Assembly: GCF_029051685.1 (NCBI RefSeq)
Contig: NZ_JAACFT010000025.1
Span: 1-64,000, forward strand
DNA: 64,000 bases
Origin: Bradyrhizobium sp. CSA207
GTDB taxonomy: Bacteria > Pseudomonadota > Alphaproteobacteria > Rhizobiales > Xanthobacteraceae
Direction: 5' to 3'
Numbering within the stretch: position 1 is the first letter of the stretch; each line of letters starts with the position of its first letter. The notes under the pieces are model-generated. The model ran no database searches and was not told the DNA's origin. It saw only the letters and a list, made by a program, of their open reading frames with translations. The translations under genes and the position numbers were made by a program. Positions 8,919 to 15,527 of this stretch are shown here, piece by piece.

Positions 8919-9293
8919 ATGTCTCGTACTCTTGCTGTCGTTTTCTCAACGGCCGTCGCCGCGATGTCGATGACGGGCGCGGCTTCCGCCGGCTGCTACA
9001 ATTGCTATGCGCCGCCGCCGTGCACGACCTGCTATCAGCAGCAATACGTGCAGCCGCAATACCGCACCGTCGACGAGACCGTGATGGTTTCGCCCGGCGC
9101 CACGGTCGCGCATCGCACCCCGGCGCAGTACCGCACCGTGATGGTCCCGCAAACCGTGATGGTCGCGCCCCCCGGCGTCCAGTACGAGCGCATCCCGCCG
9201 CAATACGCCACGCGCCAGCGCGTCGAGATGGTCTCGCCGGGGTATTCGTACTACGCGCCGGTGGCGACCGGCTGCGCATCCTGCGGGTACTGA
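8919..9293 (+). CDS. small secreted Tyr/Pro/Val-rich protein
   Basis: Protein of 124 residues, function unknown. An N-terminal signal peptide (about residues 1-24, ending AASAGC) is followed by a cysteine-tyrosine patch CYNCYAPPPCTTCY. Then come near-repeats: YRTVDETVMVSPGAT, YRTVMVPQTVMVAPPG and RQRVEMVSPG. The composition suggests a periplasmic or cell-surface structural protein. ATG 8919 gives a normal signal peptide; the in-frame upstream stretch lies partly in the palindromic repeat. A hairpin followed by TTTT at 9318-9346 ends the unit. Confidence 0.7.
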   Translation: MSRTLAVVFSTAVAAMSMTGAASAGCYNCYAPPPCTTCYQQQYVQPQYRTVDETVMVSPGATVAHRTPAQYRTVMVPQTVMVAPPGVQYERIPPQYATRQRVEMVSPGYSYYAPVATGCASCGY

Positions 9294-9317
9294 GCCAACG
9301 AAAACGACGGATGTTCG

Positions 9318-9346
9318 CGCGGCGCTCGCAAGGGGCGCCGCGTTTT
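9318..9346 (+). terminator. intrinsic terminator
   Basis: Arms CGCGGCGC (9318-9325) and GCGCCGCG (9335-9342) form an 8-bp GC stem followed by TTTT (9343-9346). It lies 25 bases after the stop of the small secreted protein and fits a rho-independent terminator for it. Confidence 0.7.
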
Positions 9347-9420
9347 CTATGATGTCGCCGTGCTGCCCTACAAGATCACCTTCGGCGAGCTGCGCGAGAT
9401 GGGTGTTCGCGGCGTCCTCA
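9341..9420 (+). pseudogene. N-terminal remnant of a small conserved hypothetical
   Basis: One forward frame reads DVAVLPYKITFGELREMGVR and then GVLI. This resembles the start of a short Bradyrhizobium protein family that I remember as ITFGEMRASGVR followed by a cysteine-containing segment. The match stops after about 25 codons and no start codon is in frame close upstream. I read it as a leftover fragment. Identification is from memory and weak. Confidence 0.3.
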
Positions 9421-9549
9421 TCGCTGGTTCGCCAGCGCCATGACGTCGTTGACGTACTGCTGCAACAGCTCGCGCAGCCCGGCAATATCGCGCTTGCCGT
9501 CGCCGGCATGCCGCATGACCATCAACTTCACCAGGATCGAGGCGGCCAT
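9418..9549 (-). CDS. small hypothetical protein, 43 residues
   Basis: Reverse-strand ORF of 43 residues beginning MAASILVKLMVMRHAGDG and continuing with a charged helical stretch (RELLQQYVNDVMALANQR). Codon use looks coding (strong third-position GC). It follows the 26-residue membrane peptide gene (9593-9673) by 43 bases in the same direction. No good Shine-Dalgarno is seen before the ATG. Function unknown. Confidence 0.4.
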   Translation of the reverse strand: MAASILVKLMVMRHAGDGKRDIAGLRELLQQYVNDVMALANQR

Positions 9550-9592
9550 CGTCTGGACGGCTGCTGACGCCTGGCGAGGACCTGCTCGGTCG

Positions 9593-9673
9593 TCAGTAGA
9601 TCAGCGTGGAAGACAGCCAGACCGTCAGGCACGCGCAGAGAACAATTCCCAGATACGGCAATGCGATGCGCAT
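9593..9673 (-). CDS. 26-residue membrane peptide
   Basis: Short reverse ORF whose product begins MRIALPYLGIVLCA and is a single hydrophobic helix ending SSTLIY. GGAGG lies seven bases before the ATG (9673), an excellent ribosome site for such a small frame, which is the main reason to believe it. It was missed by length-filtered ORF calling. It may form a small transcription unit with the 43-residue ORF downstream. Function unknown. Confidence 0.5.
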   Translation of the reverse strand: MRIALPYLGIVLCACLTVWLSSTLIY

Positions 9674-9739
9674 CGAATATCCTCCGAGACGCTTCCAATG
9701 CCGTCAGCATCGCATATTCGCGAGTCCGCGCCTAGGCGC

Positions 9740-9955
9740 TCAGTTAGACGCGCTTCTTGTTTCGGGTAGACCGCCCCTGAGCCGCTGGGCTTCCTCTCTC
9801 GTCAGAGCGGCAAGCCTGTCCAATTGATTAGCTAATCCGGTGAAGGTCCTTGCGATGTTCTTCAGCAAAATTGCTCGTTCCACAGAATGATCGGATGATT
9901 GAGCAAGTGCCCTGTATGCAATCGCGAGTTCTTGGCATTTGGCGGCGTCAAACAT
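9740..9955 (-). CDS. small conserved hypothetical protein, 71 residues
   Basis: Begins MFDAAKCQELAIAYRALAQS and continues with a helical segment NIARTFTGLANQLDRLAALTREEAQR. I recall very similar short proteins scattered through Bradyrhizobium genomes, all without known role. ATG 9955 is chosen because the conserved part starts there; a longer in-frame start adds hydrophobic residues not in the family. Probably a soluble helical protein. Confidence 0.65.
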   Translation of the reverse strand: MFDAAKCQELAIAYRALAQSSDHSVERAILLKNIARTFTGLANQLDRLAALTREEAQRLRGGLPETRSASN

Positions 9956-10203
9956 GCTTTTTCCCGACAAAAAAATGAAAAGCAACATCTCAGCAGATAC
10001 AATCGTTGCATAGTAGTGACTAGATCAGGCAATCGCAAGCTGTGTCCCGCCAATAGGTTAATTGGCCTCTGCGCAAGGCGAGATGGGCAGCGTCGGACGG
10101 CAGGCTTCCGCTGGCAGCGTTTTACAAGTTTCCAGTACCGGGATTTACCCGATTGCGTCGCCGCCATCTGGCATCCTATGGTCCCGTCCGTTGTGTTTGT
10201 TAG

Positions 10204-11640
10204 TTGGGGCGGGGGCTCCCTTTGGCTATCTCGATTGCGGTCGCGGAAACGCGACCCTTGTCGCGCGTGGACAGGCGCGCGATTGTTTACATCGCGCTCC
10301 TGTCGCTCGCTGGCGCCTATTTCCTCGCTTGGCCGATTTGGCGCGCACAGTTCTTGATTGAAATCTGGCCTACGGAGTCGTGGAACGCCTATTGGCAGGA
10401 CACGGCGGCTGCGTGGCGGCCGATCTATCCGGGGCCAGATAGCCTTGCCGGCAATAACTACCCGCCGCTCTCGTTCTATGCGATCGGGGCGCTCGGCAAG
10501 CTGCTGGGTATGGACAACCTGTTTGTGGGGCGCGCGCTCTCGCTGCTGGCCCTGGCGGCGCTGGCCCTGGAGGTGTTTCTTTCGGTCCGGATTTTGGCGT
10601 TGGGCCGCCTCGGCGCGACCGTTGCGGCGCTTTGGTATGTCGCGATGATGGCGCGCAACTCGACCATCTACATCGGCGCGAACGATCCGCAACTTGCTGG
10701 CCTCGCCATCATGGGCGCGGCGCTCGTGTATTTCCTTCGGCTTTGCCAGCAGAAGCGGTCTCCCGTGCCCGCGCTGCTGCTGATGGTCGTCGCGGGCTTT
10801 TGGAAGCACAACATCATTGGGGTCCCGCTGACGGCGCTCTGCTGGCTCTTCATCTCATCGAACCGCGAGGCCGTCAGAGCGACATTCGTGAGCGGCTTGG
10901 TAACCGTGGCCGGACTTCTCGCCTGCGTCGCCGTGTTCGGGCCTAATTTTGTCCCCGATCTTCTGGCCCCGCGGCAATACAGTTGGTCGAATGTTTTGAC
11001 GAATGCGGGGCATCTGCAATGGTCTGCGCTCGCGCTGCTGATCTGGGCTGCATGGGCGATCTTCGATCACCGCTCCACGCCCGCGAGGTTTACCGCGTTG
11101 CACATCAGCATCGGGCTTCTCGCTTGCATCGTGCAATGGTTGGGCCATGGCATTTTCGGGAATGCCGAGTTCGATCTGATCTTCGCTGTGGCAATCGGCC
11201 TCGGCGTCACCTTCAATCGCATGGAGTCGAGTTACGTTGCGAGAATGATTGGGCCCGATCGTTGCCGGGATGCGATGGTCCTTGCGCTTCTGCTGAGGCT
11301 GATCCTGACCGATCGGCAGGAAACGGCCCTTCTTCTCCTAAGCCCCGAGTTCCGGGAGTCGCTGTATGCGAGCGAACATAACGTTTTGAACGAAGCCAAG
11401 ATCGTTGCGGCAATCCCCGGTGACGTCGCCTGCACGATCAAGCTTGTTTGCAGGCAAGCGGGCAAGTCATTCGTCGTTGATGAGTTCAGGACGGACGAGA
11501 TGGTGGCAACAGGGAAGCTCGCCCCCGCCGACATTCCTGCTCTGCTGAGCGCCAAGCATATTTCAGTGCATCCCAAGACGCAGCCGACCGGACCCGAGCA
11601 AGACACGTCGTTTTCGAGGTGGTGGCGAAGGCGAACCTAA
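10204..11640 (+). CDS. polytopic membrane protein, glycosyltransferase-39-like topology
   Basis: Protein of 478 residues with about nine to ten hydrophobic segments in the first 350 residues and a soluble C-terminal part. The first periplasmic loop holds NYPPLSFYAIGALGKL, resembling the loop of lipid-linked-sugar glycosyltransferases (ArnT/PMT-like, GT39 or GT87), though no catalytic acidic pair is certain. A TTG at 10204 opens the frame; the true start may be slightly later. An upstream gap of about 250 bases (9956-10203) shows no other gene. Its GC content is a little lower than the surroundings, fitting accessory DNA beside the tRNA site. Confidence 0.65.
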   Translation: MGRGLPLAISIAVAETRPLSRVDRRAIVYIALLSLAGAYFLAWPIWRAQFLIEIWPTESWNAYWQDTAAAWRPIYPGPDSLAGNNYPPLSFYAIGALGKLLGMDNLFVGRALSLLALAALALEVFLSVRILALGRLGATVAALWYVAMMARNSTIYIGANDPQLAGLAIMGAALVYFLRLCQQKRSPVPALLLMVVAGFWKHNIIGVPLTALCWLFISSNREAVRATFVSGLVTVAGLLACVAVFGPNFVPDLLAPRQYSWSNVLTNAGHLQWSALALLIWAAWAIFDHRSTPARFTALHISIGLLACIVQWLGHGIFGNAEFDLIFAVAIGLGVTFNRMESSYVARMIGPDRCRDAMVLALLLRLILTDRQETALLLLSPEFRESLYASEHNVLNEAKIVAAIPGDVACTIKLVCRQAGKSFVVDEFRTDEMVATGKLAPADIPALLSAKHISVHPKTQPTGPEQDTSFSRWWRRRT

Positions 11641-11973
11641 CCGATACGTAAAGGCGTATCGCTGAACGGCGAGCTTGTCCGGTGGCGGGAGCAATCGTTG
11701 ACCGATCAGGGATGGAGGCAAGGATCCCGTCGCACCGCGCTCGCAGTGGCGAAAGAGGTGTTCGAACTCCAGCGCGGGCTGCTCTCCGCAACTACCTGAG
11801 CGGGAACGGTCGATGCAGGCAGGCAATAACCTATCGGCAACCTGTCGGCGGCGATCAGCTCGTTGTCCGCCGGTTTGCTGTGGTCCTGAAAGTGTCCGAA
11901 CTTGTCCCCAACTGCAATCTGTTCGCGGCTGTTCTTGATCTCGGCGCCTGTAAGTGCTTGATGCTGCTGATCC
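11641..11973. other. gene-free stretch before tRNA-Ser
   Basis: A short hairpin (arms CGATACG at 11642-11648 and CGTATCG at 11655-11661) directly follows the preceding stop and may end its transcript. No convincing gene is present in the rest. A 16-base motif, CTGTTCGCGGCTGTTC at 11919-11934, recurs with one mismatch at 12079-12094 on the other side of the tRNA gene. Confidence 0.4.
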
Positions 11974-12063
11974 GGAAGGGTGGCCGAGTGGTTTAAGGCA
12001 CCGGTCTTGAAAACCGGCGTGCCCGCAAGGGTACCGTGGGTTCGAATCCCACCCCTTCCGCCA
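11974..12063 (+). tRNA. tRNA-Ser (anticodon UGA)
   Basis: A 90-base class II tRNA with CCA encoded. The acceptor arms GGAAGGG (11974-11980) and CCCTTCC (before G-CCA) pair. The anticodon stem CCGGT (12001-12005) pairs with ACCGG (12013-12017). The loop CTTGAAA places anticodon TGA at 12008-12010. A long variable arm and the T-loop GGTTCGAATCC are visible. It reads UCA and related serine codons. Its 3' end is the likely target of the integrase remnant starting 165 bases downstream. Confidence 0.97.
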
Positions 12064-12227
12064 GTATGTTGTTCTCCACTGTTCGTGGCTGTTCGGAATC
12101 CACAGCAAAATCAAGCGATTGCTCCTAAACGCTGTACTAGCGTGTTCGCAGATGTTCTCTGCAATTCGAGCAATAACCGTAGATTTGCCCCGTGGGTTCG
12201 GAGGACGGCTTGCTCGGAGGGGAACAC

Positions 12228-12755
12228 GTGGCAGGCAAACTCAAATCACTCGACGTAGAACGCGAGACTAAGTCCGGCAAATACGCCGACGGCGACGGGC
12301 TCTACTTGATTGTTGCCGGCCTGACGTCGAAAAATTGGGCCTACCGATACTGACTAGACGGCAAAGAGCGCTGGCATGGCCTGGGCTCGTTTAAGGACGT
12401 CTCACTGAAGGACGCGCGCCTGGCACACGACGCAGCGCGACTCCGGGTCAAGGGCGATCGCAGCACGCCGGGGGTGGACATCGTCCAGGAGAGGCGGGCG
12501 GCGCGGGTGGAGGCGAAAGCGGCCGAGATCGTCGCCGATCTGCCGACCTTCGAGGAATGCGCCGAGACCCATATCCGGGCGAACTGGTCGACTTGGAGCG
12601 AGAAGCACCGTGATCAATGGCCGTCGTCACTGAAACGCTATGCCTATCCGACAATCGGCAAGCTCAGTATTCCCGAGATCAAGCCGAGCCACATCCATGA
12701 CCTGCTCAAGCCAATCTGGGTGGAGAAGCGCGAAACCGCCAACCGCGTCCGCGGC
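12228..12755 (+). pseudogene. tyrosine integrase remnant with internal stop
   Basis: A GTG start at 12228, with GGAGGGG just upstream, opens a frame typical of P4-type phage integrases with an N-terminal DUF4102 domain: KYADGDGLYLIV, then NWAYRY, then LDGKERWHGLGSF. A TGA at 12351-12353 interrupts it where the family normally has an aromatic residue (TGG to TGA is the simplest origin). The reading frame continues through the core-binding start (PTFEECAETHIRANWSTW and IGKLSIPEI) to about RVRG near 12755. There it changes to unrelated acyltransferase sequence. The catalytic domain is absent. It follows tRNA-Ser in the same orientation, as expected for an integrase of an element inserted there. 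Confidence 0.85.
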
Positions 12756-12779
12756 CCGCCGCGCGTGTCCCTGCCGATC

Positions 12780-13029
12780 GTGCAGGGGATCGGAGCCATT
12801 TCGTACTCGGCGTATCTCCTGCATCCGATCGTGATTGACTACATTTGGAAGACCAAGCAGCATCTTCCAAACCATATTCCCAACTTTCGTCGCGATCACG
12901 CTTGGCGCATCATTGGTGACCTACTTCCTGATCGAGCGACCGTTCATAGCCCTGGCTCACAGGTACACGCGGTTTAGTAAACCAAGGGAAGTGGCAATTA
13001 TCCAAGCAAATACCCCGGCAGTTTTTTGA
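12780..13029 (+). pseudogene. C-terminal fragment of acyltransferase family 3
   Basis: The sequence encodes the end of an OafA-type membrane acyltransferase: GIGAISYSAYLLHPIVIDY, then in the next frame VAITLGASLVTYFLIERPF. The ISYSAYLLHP and IERPF motifs are typical of the last helices of the family. A single-base indel around 12880-12890 splits the two frames, so it is dead. It is joined without a gap to the integrase fragment, suggesting a deletion between an island end and an O-antigen or exopolysaccharide-type gene. Confidence 0.75.
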
Positions 13030-13080
13030 GCGCAGACGCGGTGCCGATATGACGCCGCAAAGGAAAGGTGTCTAAGGGGG

Positions 13081-13659
13081 TTAACGCGTCGGCAGCCGGT
13101 CGACCATGTTGGATACGACCGAGGCAGGTAGGTTGATCCCTGACAGCTTCCAGCCTGCTCCGTAAAAATGCATGCTGATGCTTCCCGCCTTTTCGGCCGA
13201 TCCTAGCCCCAGCGCAAATTCAACGGGCTTGACTGGAGTAATCCGTCCGAGGACGACGAAGATGTTCGAAACGTCTAGGTCCGCGAGCGCTGACATCGTT
13301 CCAAAACTGATATTCTCCGCCGCATTGCGAACGGTCCCGCTTCTCAGGAGCACAGACAAATTCTCCGGCGTGAGGAGTTTGATCGCGAGATCATCCGCTA
13401 TCGTCGCGCCGATCGTGTTGATTGCCATTCGCTCAAGTGGCCGCACCGGCCGTTTCTGCCCAAGCCGATCGAGATAGGCGGCGACAACCTGATCGACGAG
13501 GGAATGACGGACCCGCGGAAGGTCTATCCGAGCCATGACTTGGGCAACGTCACCGTTGCGAACGGCTGAAACGAGACCTAGCAGGGAAACGAAAGCCGAC
13601 CCGATATAGACCACCAGGCAGATCAGGACGGCCACCAGGATGCCGACGACCCATTTCAT
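13081..13659 (-). CDS. DUF2939 family protein
   Basis: Protein of 192 residues with one N-terminal transmembrane helix (MKWVVGILVAVLICLVVYIG). A domain follows that matches DUF2939 as I know it: AVRNGDVAQVMARIDLPRVRHSL and LLTPENLSVLLRSG, with a C-terminal FYGAGWKLSGINLP. Probably an inner-membrane-anchored periplasmic protein of unknown role. ATG 13659 is chosen because it starts the membrane helix; the in-frame upstream extension overlaps another small gene. Confidence 0.75.
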   Translation of the reverse strand: MKWVVGILVAVLICLVVYIGSAFVSLLGLVSAVRNGDVAQVMARIDLPRVRHSLVDQVVAAYLDRLGQKRPVRPLERMAINTIGATIADDLAIKLLTPENLSVLLRSGTVRNAAENISFGTMSALADLDVSNIFVVLGRITPVKPVEFALGLGSAEKAGSISMHFYGAGWKLSGINLPASVVSNMVDRLPTR

Positions 13660-13769
13660 GGAACGCCAATCGAAGCCGTCGCGCTTTGTTCCAAGCGACA
13701 AAAACGCCCGGCAGCGGATCCGCGAGCGGAGGGCCGCGGCAAGAGGATCGGGCTGGAAGGCAGGCAAGA

Positions 13770-13931
13770 TTACTTTTTCAGGATAAGTCCCATTGCGCGC
13801 GCCATTCGCCTTACGGATCCGGCGTGCCGCCCGAGCGCCACCGCTATCTCCGACACGACACGACGACGCGCCAACCACGCAAGTCGCTTTCGCTCAGCTT
13901 CTGTCCATTCCTTTGGCTTCGACGATCTCAT
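13770..13931 (-). CDS. small SANT/HTH-like protein, 53 residues
   Basis: Reverse ORF not long enough for most gene callers. The product begins MRSSKPKEWTEAERKRLAWL and continues RRRVVSEIAVALGRHAGSV, then ends with a basic tail. A tryptophan-rich first helix followed by a helix-turn-helix with IA..LGR..GSV is the pattern of short Myb/SANT-like DNA-binding proteins. It lies 110 bases upstream of the DUF2939 gene on the same strand. No clear ribosome site is seen. Confidence 0.5.
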   Translation of the reverse strand: MRSSKPKEWTEAERKRLAWLARRRVVSEIAVALGRHAGSVRRMARAMGLILKK

Positions 13932-14028
13932 TTCGAAATGATCGAACGAGCTCGACGCGGGCGATATTGGGAAATTTACGGGTGGCGGCGGGCAAGTAAA
14001 AGGCCCGCCGTACAGCCGCTGGCTTTAG

Positions 14029-14199
14029 GCTAGTGCAGCACTCTGGCGGCCTCGGCGAGCCGGACCTTCCGACATCGAGTTTCAATTCGAAGAGGGCTAC
14101 GAGGGCGGGGATGGCACTATAGTGTTCGGCTGGATCGACAGGTGGCTCAAGACGATCATCGAAGCCACCGCAGGATCCGAGAGGGCGGTGCAGCGATGA
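14029..14199 (+). pseudogene. ORF tail without usable start, coupled to next ORF
   Basis: An open frame of 56 codons ends at a TGA that overlaps the next ATG (ATGA at 14196-14199). Its last part reads SDIEFQFEEGYEGGDG, then a tryptophan-containing amphipathic segment FGWIDRWLKTIIEA. No ATG, GTG or TTG lies at its beginning, so it looks like the 3' end of a truncated gene. The four-base overlap suggests it once headed the small cluster that follows. Confidence 0.25.
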
Positions 14200-14394
14200 G
14201 CAGCAACATCATCGAACTGTCCGCGCGGCGAGCAGGCCGCGCCCTGCCACCTGAAAACGTAAGCCCTGTCGATTTCCTCGTCACCGGTCGCCAACCTGCC
14301 GAACGGTATGAGCCGCGCGAGACGGGTCGCCAACGCGCTGGACGCCAACGCAATCCACTACGCCATCCATGTAACAGGGGCTCGCTTGCAGTGA
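14196..14394 (+). pseudogene. small accessory protein, probable frameshift
   Basis: It starts MSSNIIELSARRAGRALPPE at 14196. Around 14280-14290 the coherent coding signal moves one frame: the original frame becomes arginine/glutamine-rich, while the other reads ANLPNGMSRARRVANALDA and stops at 14392-14394. That stop overlaps the next GTG start as GTGA, which supports the shifted reading as the ancestral one. Either a single-base indel has occurred or a separate short ORF begins at ATG 14308. Function unknown. Confidence 0.35.
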
Positions 14395-14543
14395 CGGTCG
14401 CGGGCAGACTGGAGCGAAACGAACCGCTAGGCTATCCCGTCGGCGCTGTTGGCGAGCTCCGCAAGGGCGCTTTGGCTGCTCGTCAGCTCGCCGATCAGCT
14501 CGAGCGGTTAGCTCAACAGCACAGCACGGCCTTGCCGCGATGA
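14391..14543 (+). CDS. 50-residue hypothetical in overlapping small-gene chain
   Basis: GTG 14391 overlaps the upstream stop and the TGA at 14541-14543 overlaps the next ATG. The product begins MTVAGRLERNEPLGYPVG and ends with a helix rich in Leu, Ala and Gln (ARQLADQLERLAQQHS). Function unknown; the coupling pattern is phage- or island-like. Confidence 0.4.
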   Translation: MTVAGRLERNEPLGYPVGAVGELRKGALAARQLADQLERLAQQHSTALPR

Positions 14544-14620
14544 AGCGCCGGCGCCGACCGCACAGGAAGCGCAACGGGCAGCGGCTGGCGGCACATGCCC
14601 GCCGGCCGTTGTGCCCCTAG
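14540..14620 (+). CDS. 26-residue very basic peptide
   Basis: Begins MKRRRRPHRKRNGQRL and contains about ten arginine and lysine residues. It starts inside the upstream stop (ATGA). Nothing more can be said; it could be a nucleic-acid-binding peptide or chance. A GC-rich hairpin follows at 14634-14668. Confidence 0.25.
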   Translation: MKRRRRPHRKRNGQRLAAHARRPLCP

Positions 14621-14931
14621 TCCCTAAAAGATACGCCGCCGGGCTCGAAATACAGCGTCCCGGCGGCGCCCTGTTTCAAACTGGGTCCTGCAATCCCAGC
14701 CACCTAGATATGAGCAACACCCGTGCCACAGAGATGAAGGCCCTGACGTCTTGATGTATGTCAACGGCCGCGTTCGGTTCTCCGCGACCGTCGGGCGGGA
14801 GATCATCAGGAAGCTCCGTCGGCGCCTCAATAGAGGGGCTGCCGGCTGAGACGCTGACGACAAGGCCCGCCGGTCCACGCTGGCGGGCCTTTTCACATCA
14901 TCGTCTTGCAGGGTACTCGAACAGGGCGCGC
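14621..14931. other. gene-free stretch with two hairpins
   Basis: I see no gene. The first hairpin has 10-base arms at 14634-14643 and 14659-14668 (CGCCGCCGGG and complement). The second has arms AAGGCCCGCC (14862-14871) and GGCGGGCCTT (14882-14891), followed by TTT on the plus strand. The stretch separates the plus-strand small-gene chain from the minus-strand small-gene operon, so both hairpins probably serve as terminators. Confidence 0.5.
14862..14893 (+). terminator. intrinsic terminator-like hairpin
   Basis: A ten-base-pair stem with a loop of ten bases and a short T run on the plus strand. It lies between converging transcription units. Confidence 0.55.
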
Positions 14932-15129
14932 TTACGGCAGTTGCGGTTGCCTTGCGTGCCGAAGCGTCGAGTCGACCACGCATTCCGTCACTTTGGCCGC
15001 TTCACTGTGTGTCCGCCGGCATTCTTCCCGAATTTGTTTGATCTGGCTGTGGTCGCCGTGCAAATCAACCGTCACGTAGACAATCGCGAGGCAAAAAATC
15101 ACGAACACCGCGATACCAATCGTCCTCAC
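14932..15129 (-). CDS. small membrane-anchored protein, 65 residues
   Basis: GTG 15129 follows GGTGGAGG and gives a protein that starts with a transmembrane helix (MRTIGIAVFVIFCLAIVYV), then a soluble part with QIKQIREECRRTHSEAAKV and two cysteines. It begins 14 bases after the stop of the 48-residue gene upstream, so they are co-transcribed. Longer in-frame starts overlap that gene and are less likely. Function unknown. Confidence 0.6.
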   Translation of the reverse strand: MRTIGIAVFVIFCLAIVYVTVDLHGDHSQIKQIREECRRTHSEAAKVTECVVDSTLRHARQPQLP

Positions 15130-15143
15130 GGCGGGGCCTCCAC

Positions 15144-15290
15144 CTATTCCAGAACCTCGTACTCGAAGGCGACACCTTCCGGATCGTTCTCCTCGAACCA
15201 CTTTTCCGCGGCATCAACCGTGGCGAAGACCTTGACGTGGTCCTTATCGCCGACCTGCTTGGCGATGTTGACGTAAACGAAGACGGTCAT
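15144..15290 (-). CDS. 48-residue conserved small protein
   Basis: GAGGGATCA precedes ATG 15290. The product begins MTVFVYVNIAKQVGDKDHVK and includes the acidic end FEENDPEGVAFEYEVLE. I recall close relatives (VYVNTSKQVGDxDHLKVF) across Bradyrhizobium genomes, function unknown. Its ATG overlaps the stop of the gene upstream (ATGA). The fold is probably a short strand-helix-strand unit. Confidence 0.75.
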   Translation of the reverse strand: MTVFVYVNIAKQVGDKDHVKVFATVDAAEKWFEENDPEGVAFEYEVLE

Positions 15291-15400
15291 TGATCCCTCT
15301 TCAGCTTGCGCCGCCCCCAATGCGGCTCTTTTCCCTTGGGGTTAAACTCCGGGACGTAGTGTCGGTTCACCGCCCGCATGACGCCGATCCGGGCGAACAT
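15287..15400 (-). CDS. 37-residue basic conserved small protein
   Basis: Begins MFARIGVMRAVNRHYVPEF and ends GRRKLKRDQ. AAGGTGG lies ten bases before ATG 15400; an in-frame GTG at 15424 would add eight residues. The stop overlaps the next start. I recall relatives with HWGxRKLKRDQ in Bradyrhizobium, always short. It is the first gene of a three-gene operon of tiny proteins on the minus strand. Confidence 0.65.
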   Translation of the reverse strand: MFARIGVMRAVNRHYVPEFNPKGKEPHWGRRKLKRDQ

Positions 15401-15527
15401 CGTCGGGCCGCCACCTTCGGCCACTAGATTCGCAGGCTCCGGACTTGCGATGTGCGGGCAAAGTGAAGGCGAAGCAAACTTGCTGGAAGAGCCGGCCTAC
15501 GCTTGGCCAAGTGCGCCCGGATAGACG

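Noticed and set aside
11563..12114. Minus-strand 183-codon frame crossing tRNA-Ser
   Set aside because: It reads through the tRNA gene and overlaps the upstream membrane protein gene, so it cannot be a normal gene; part of it might be an old remnant.
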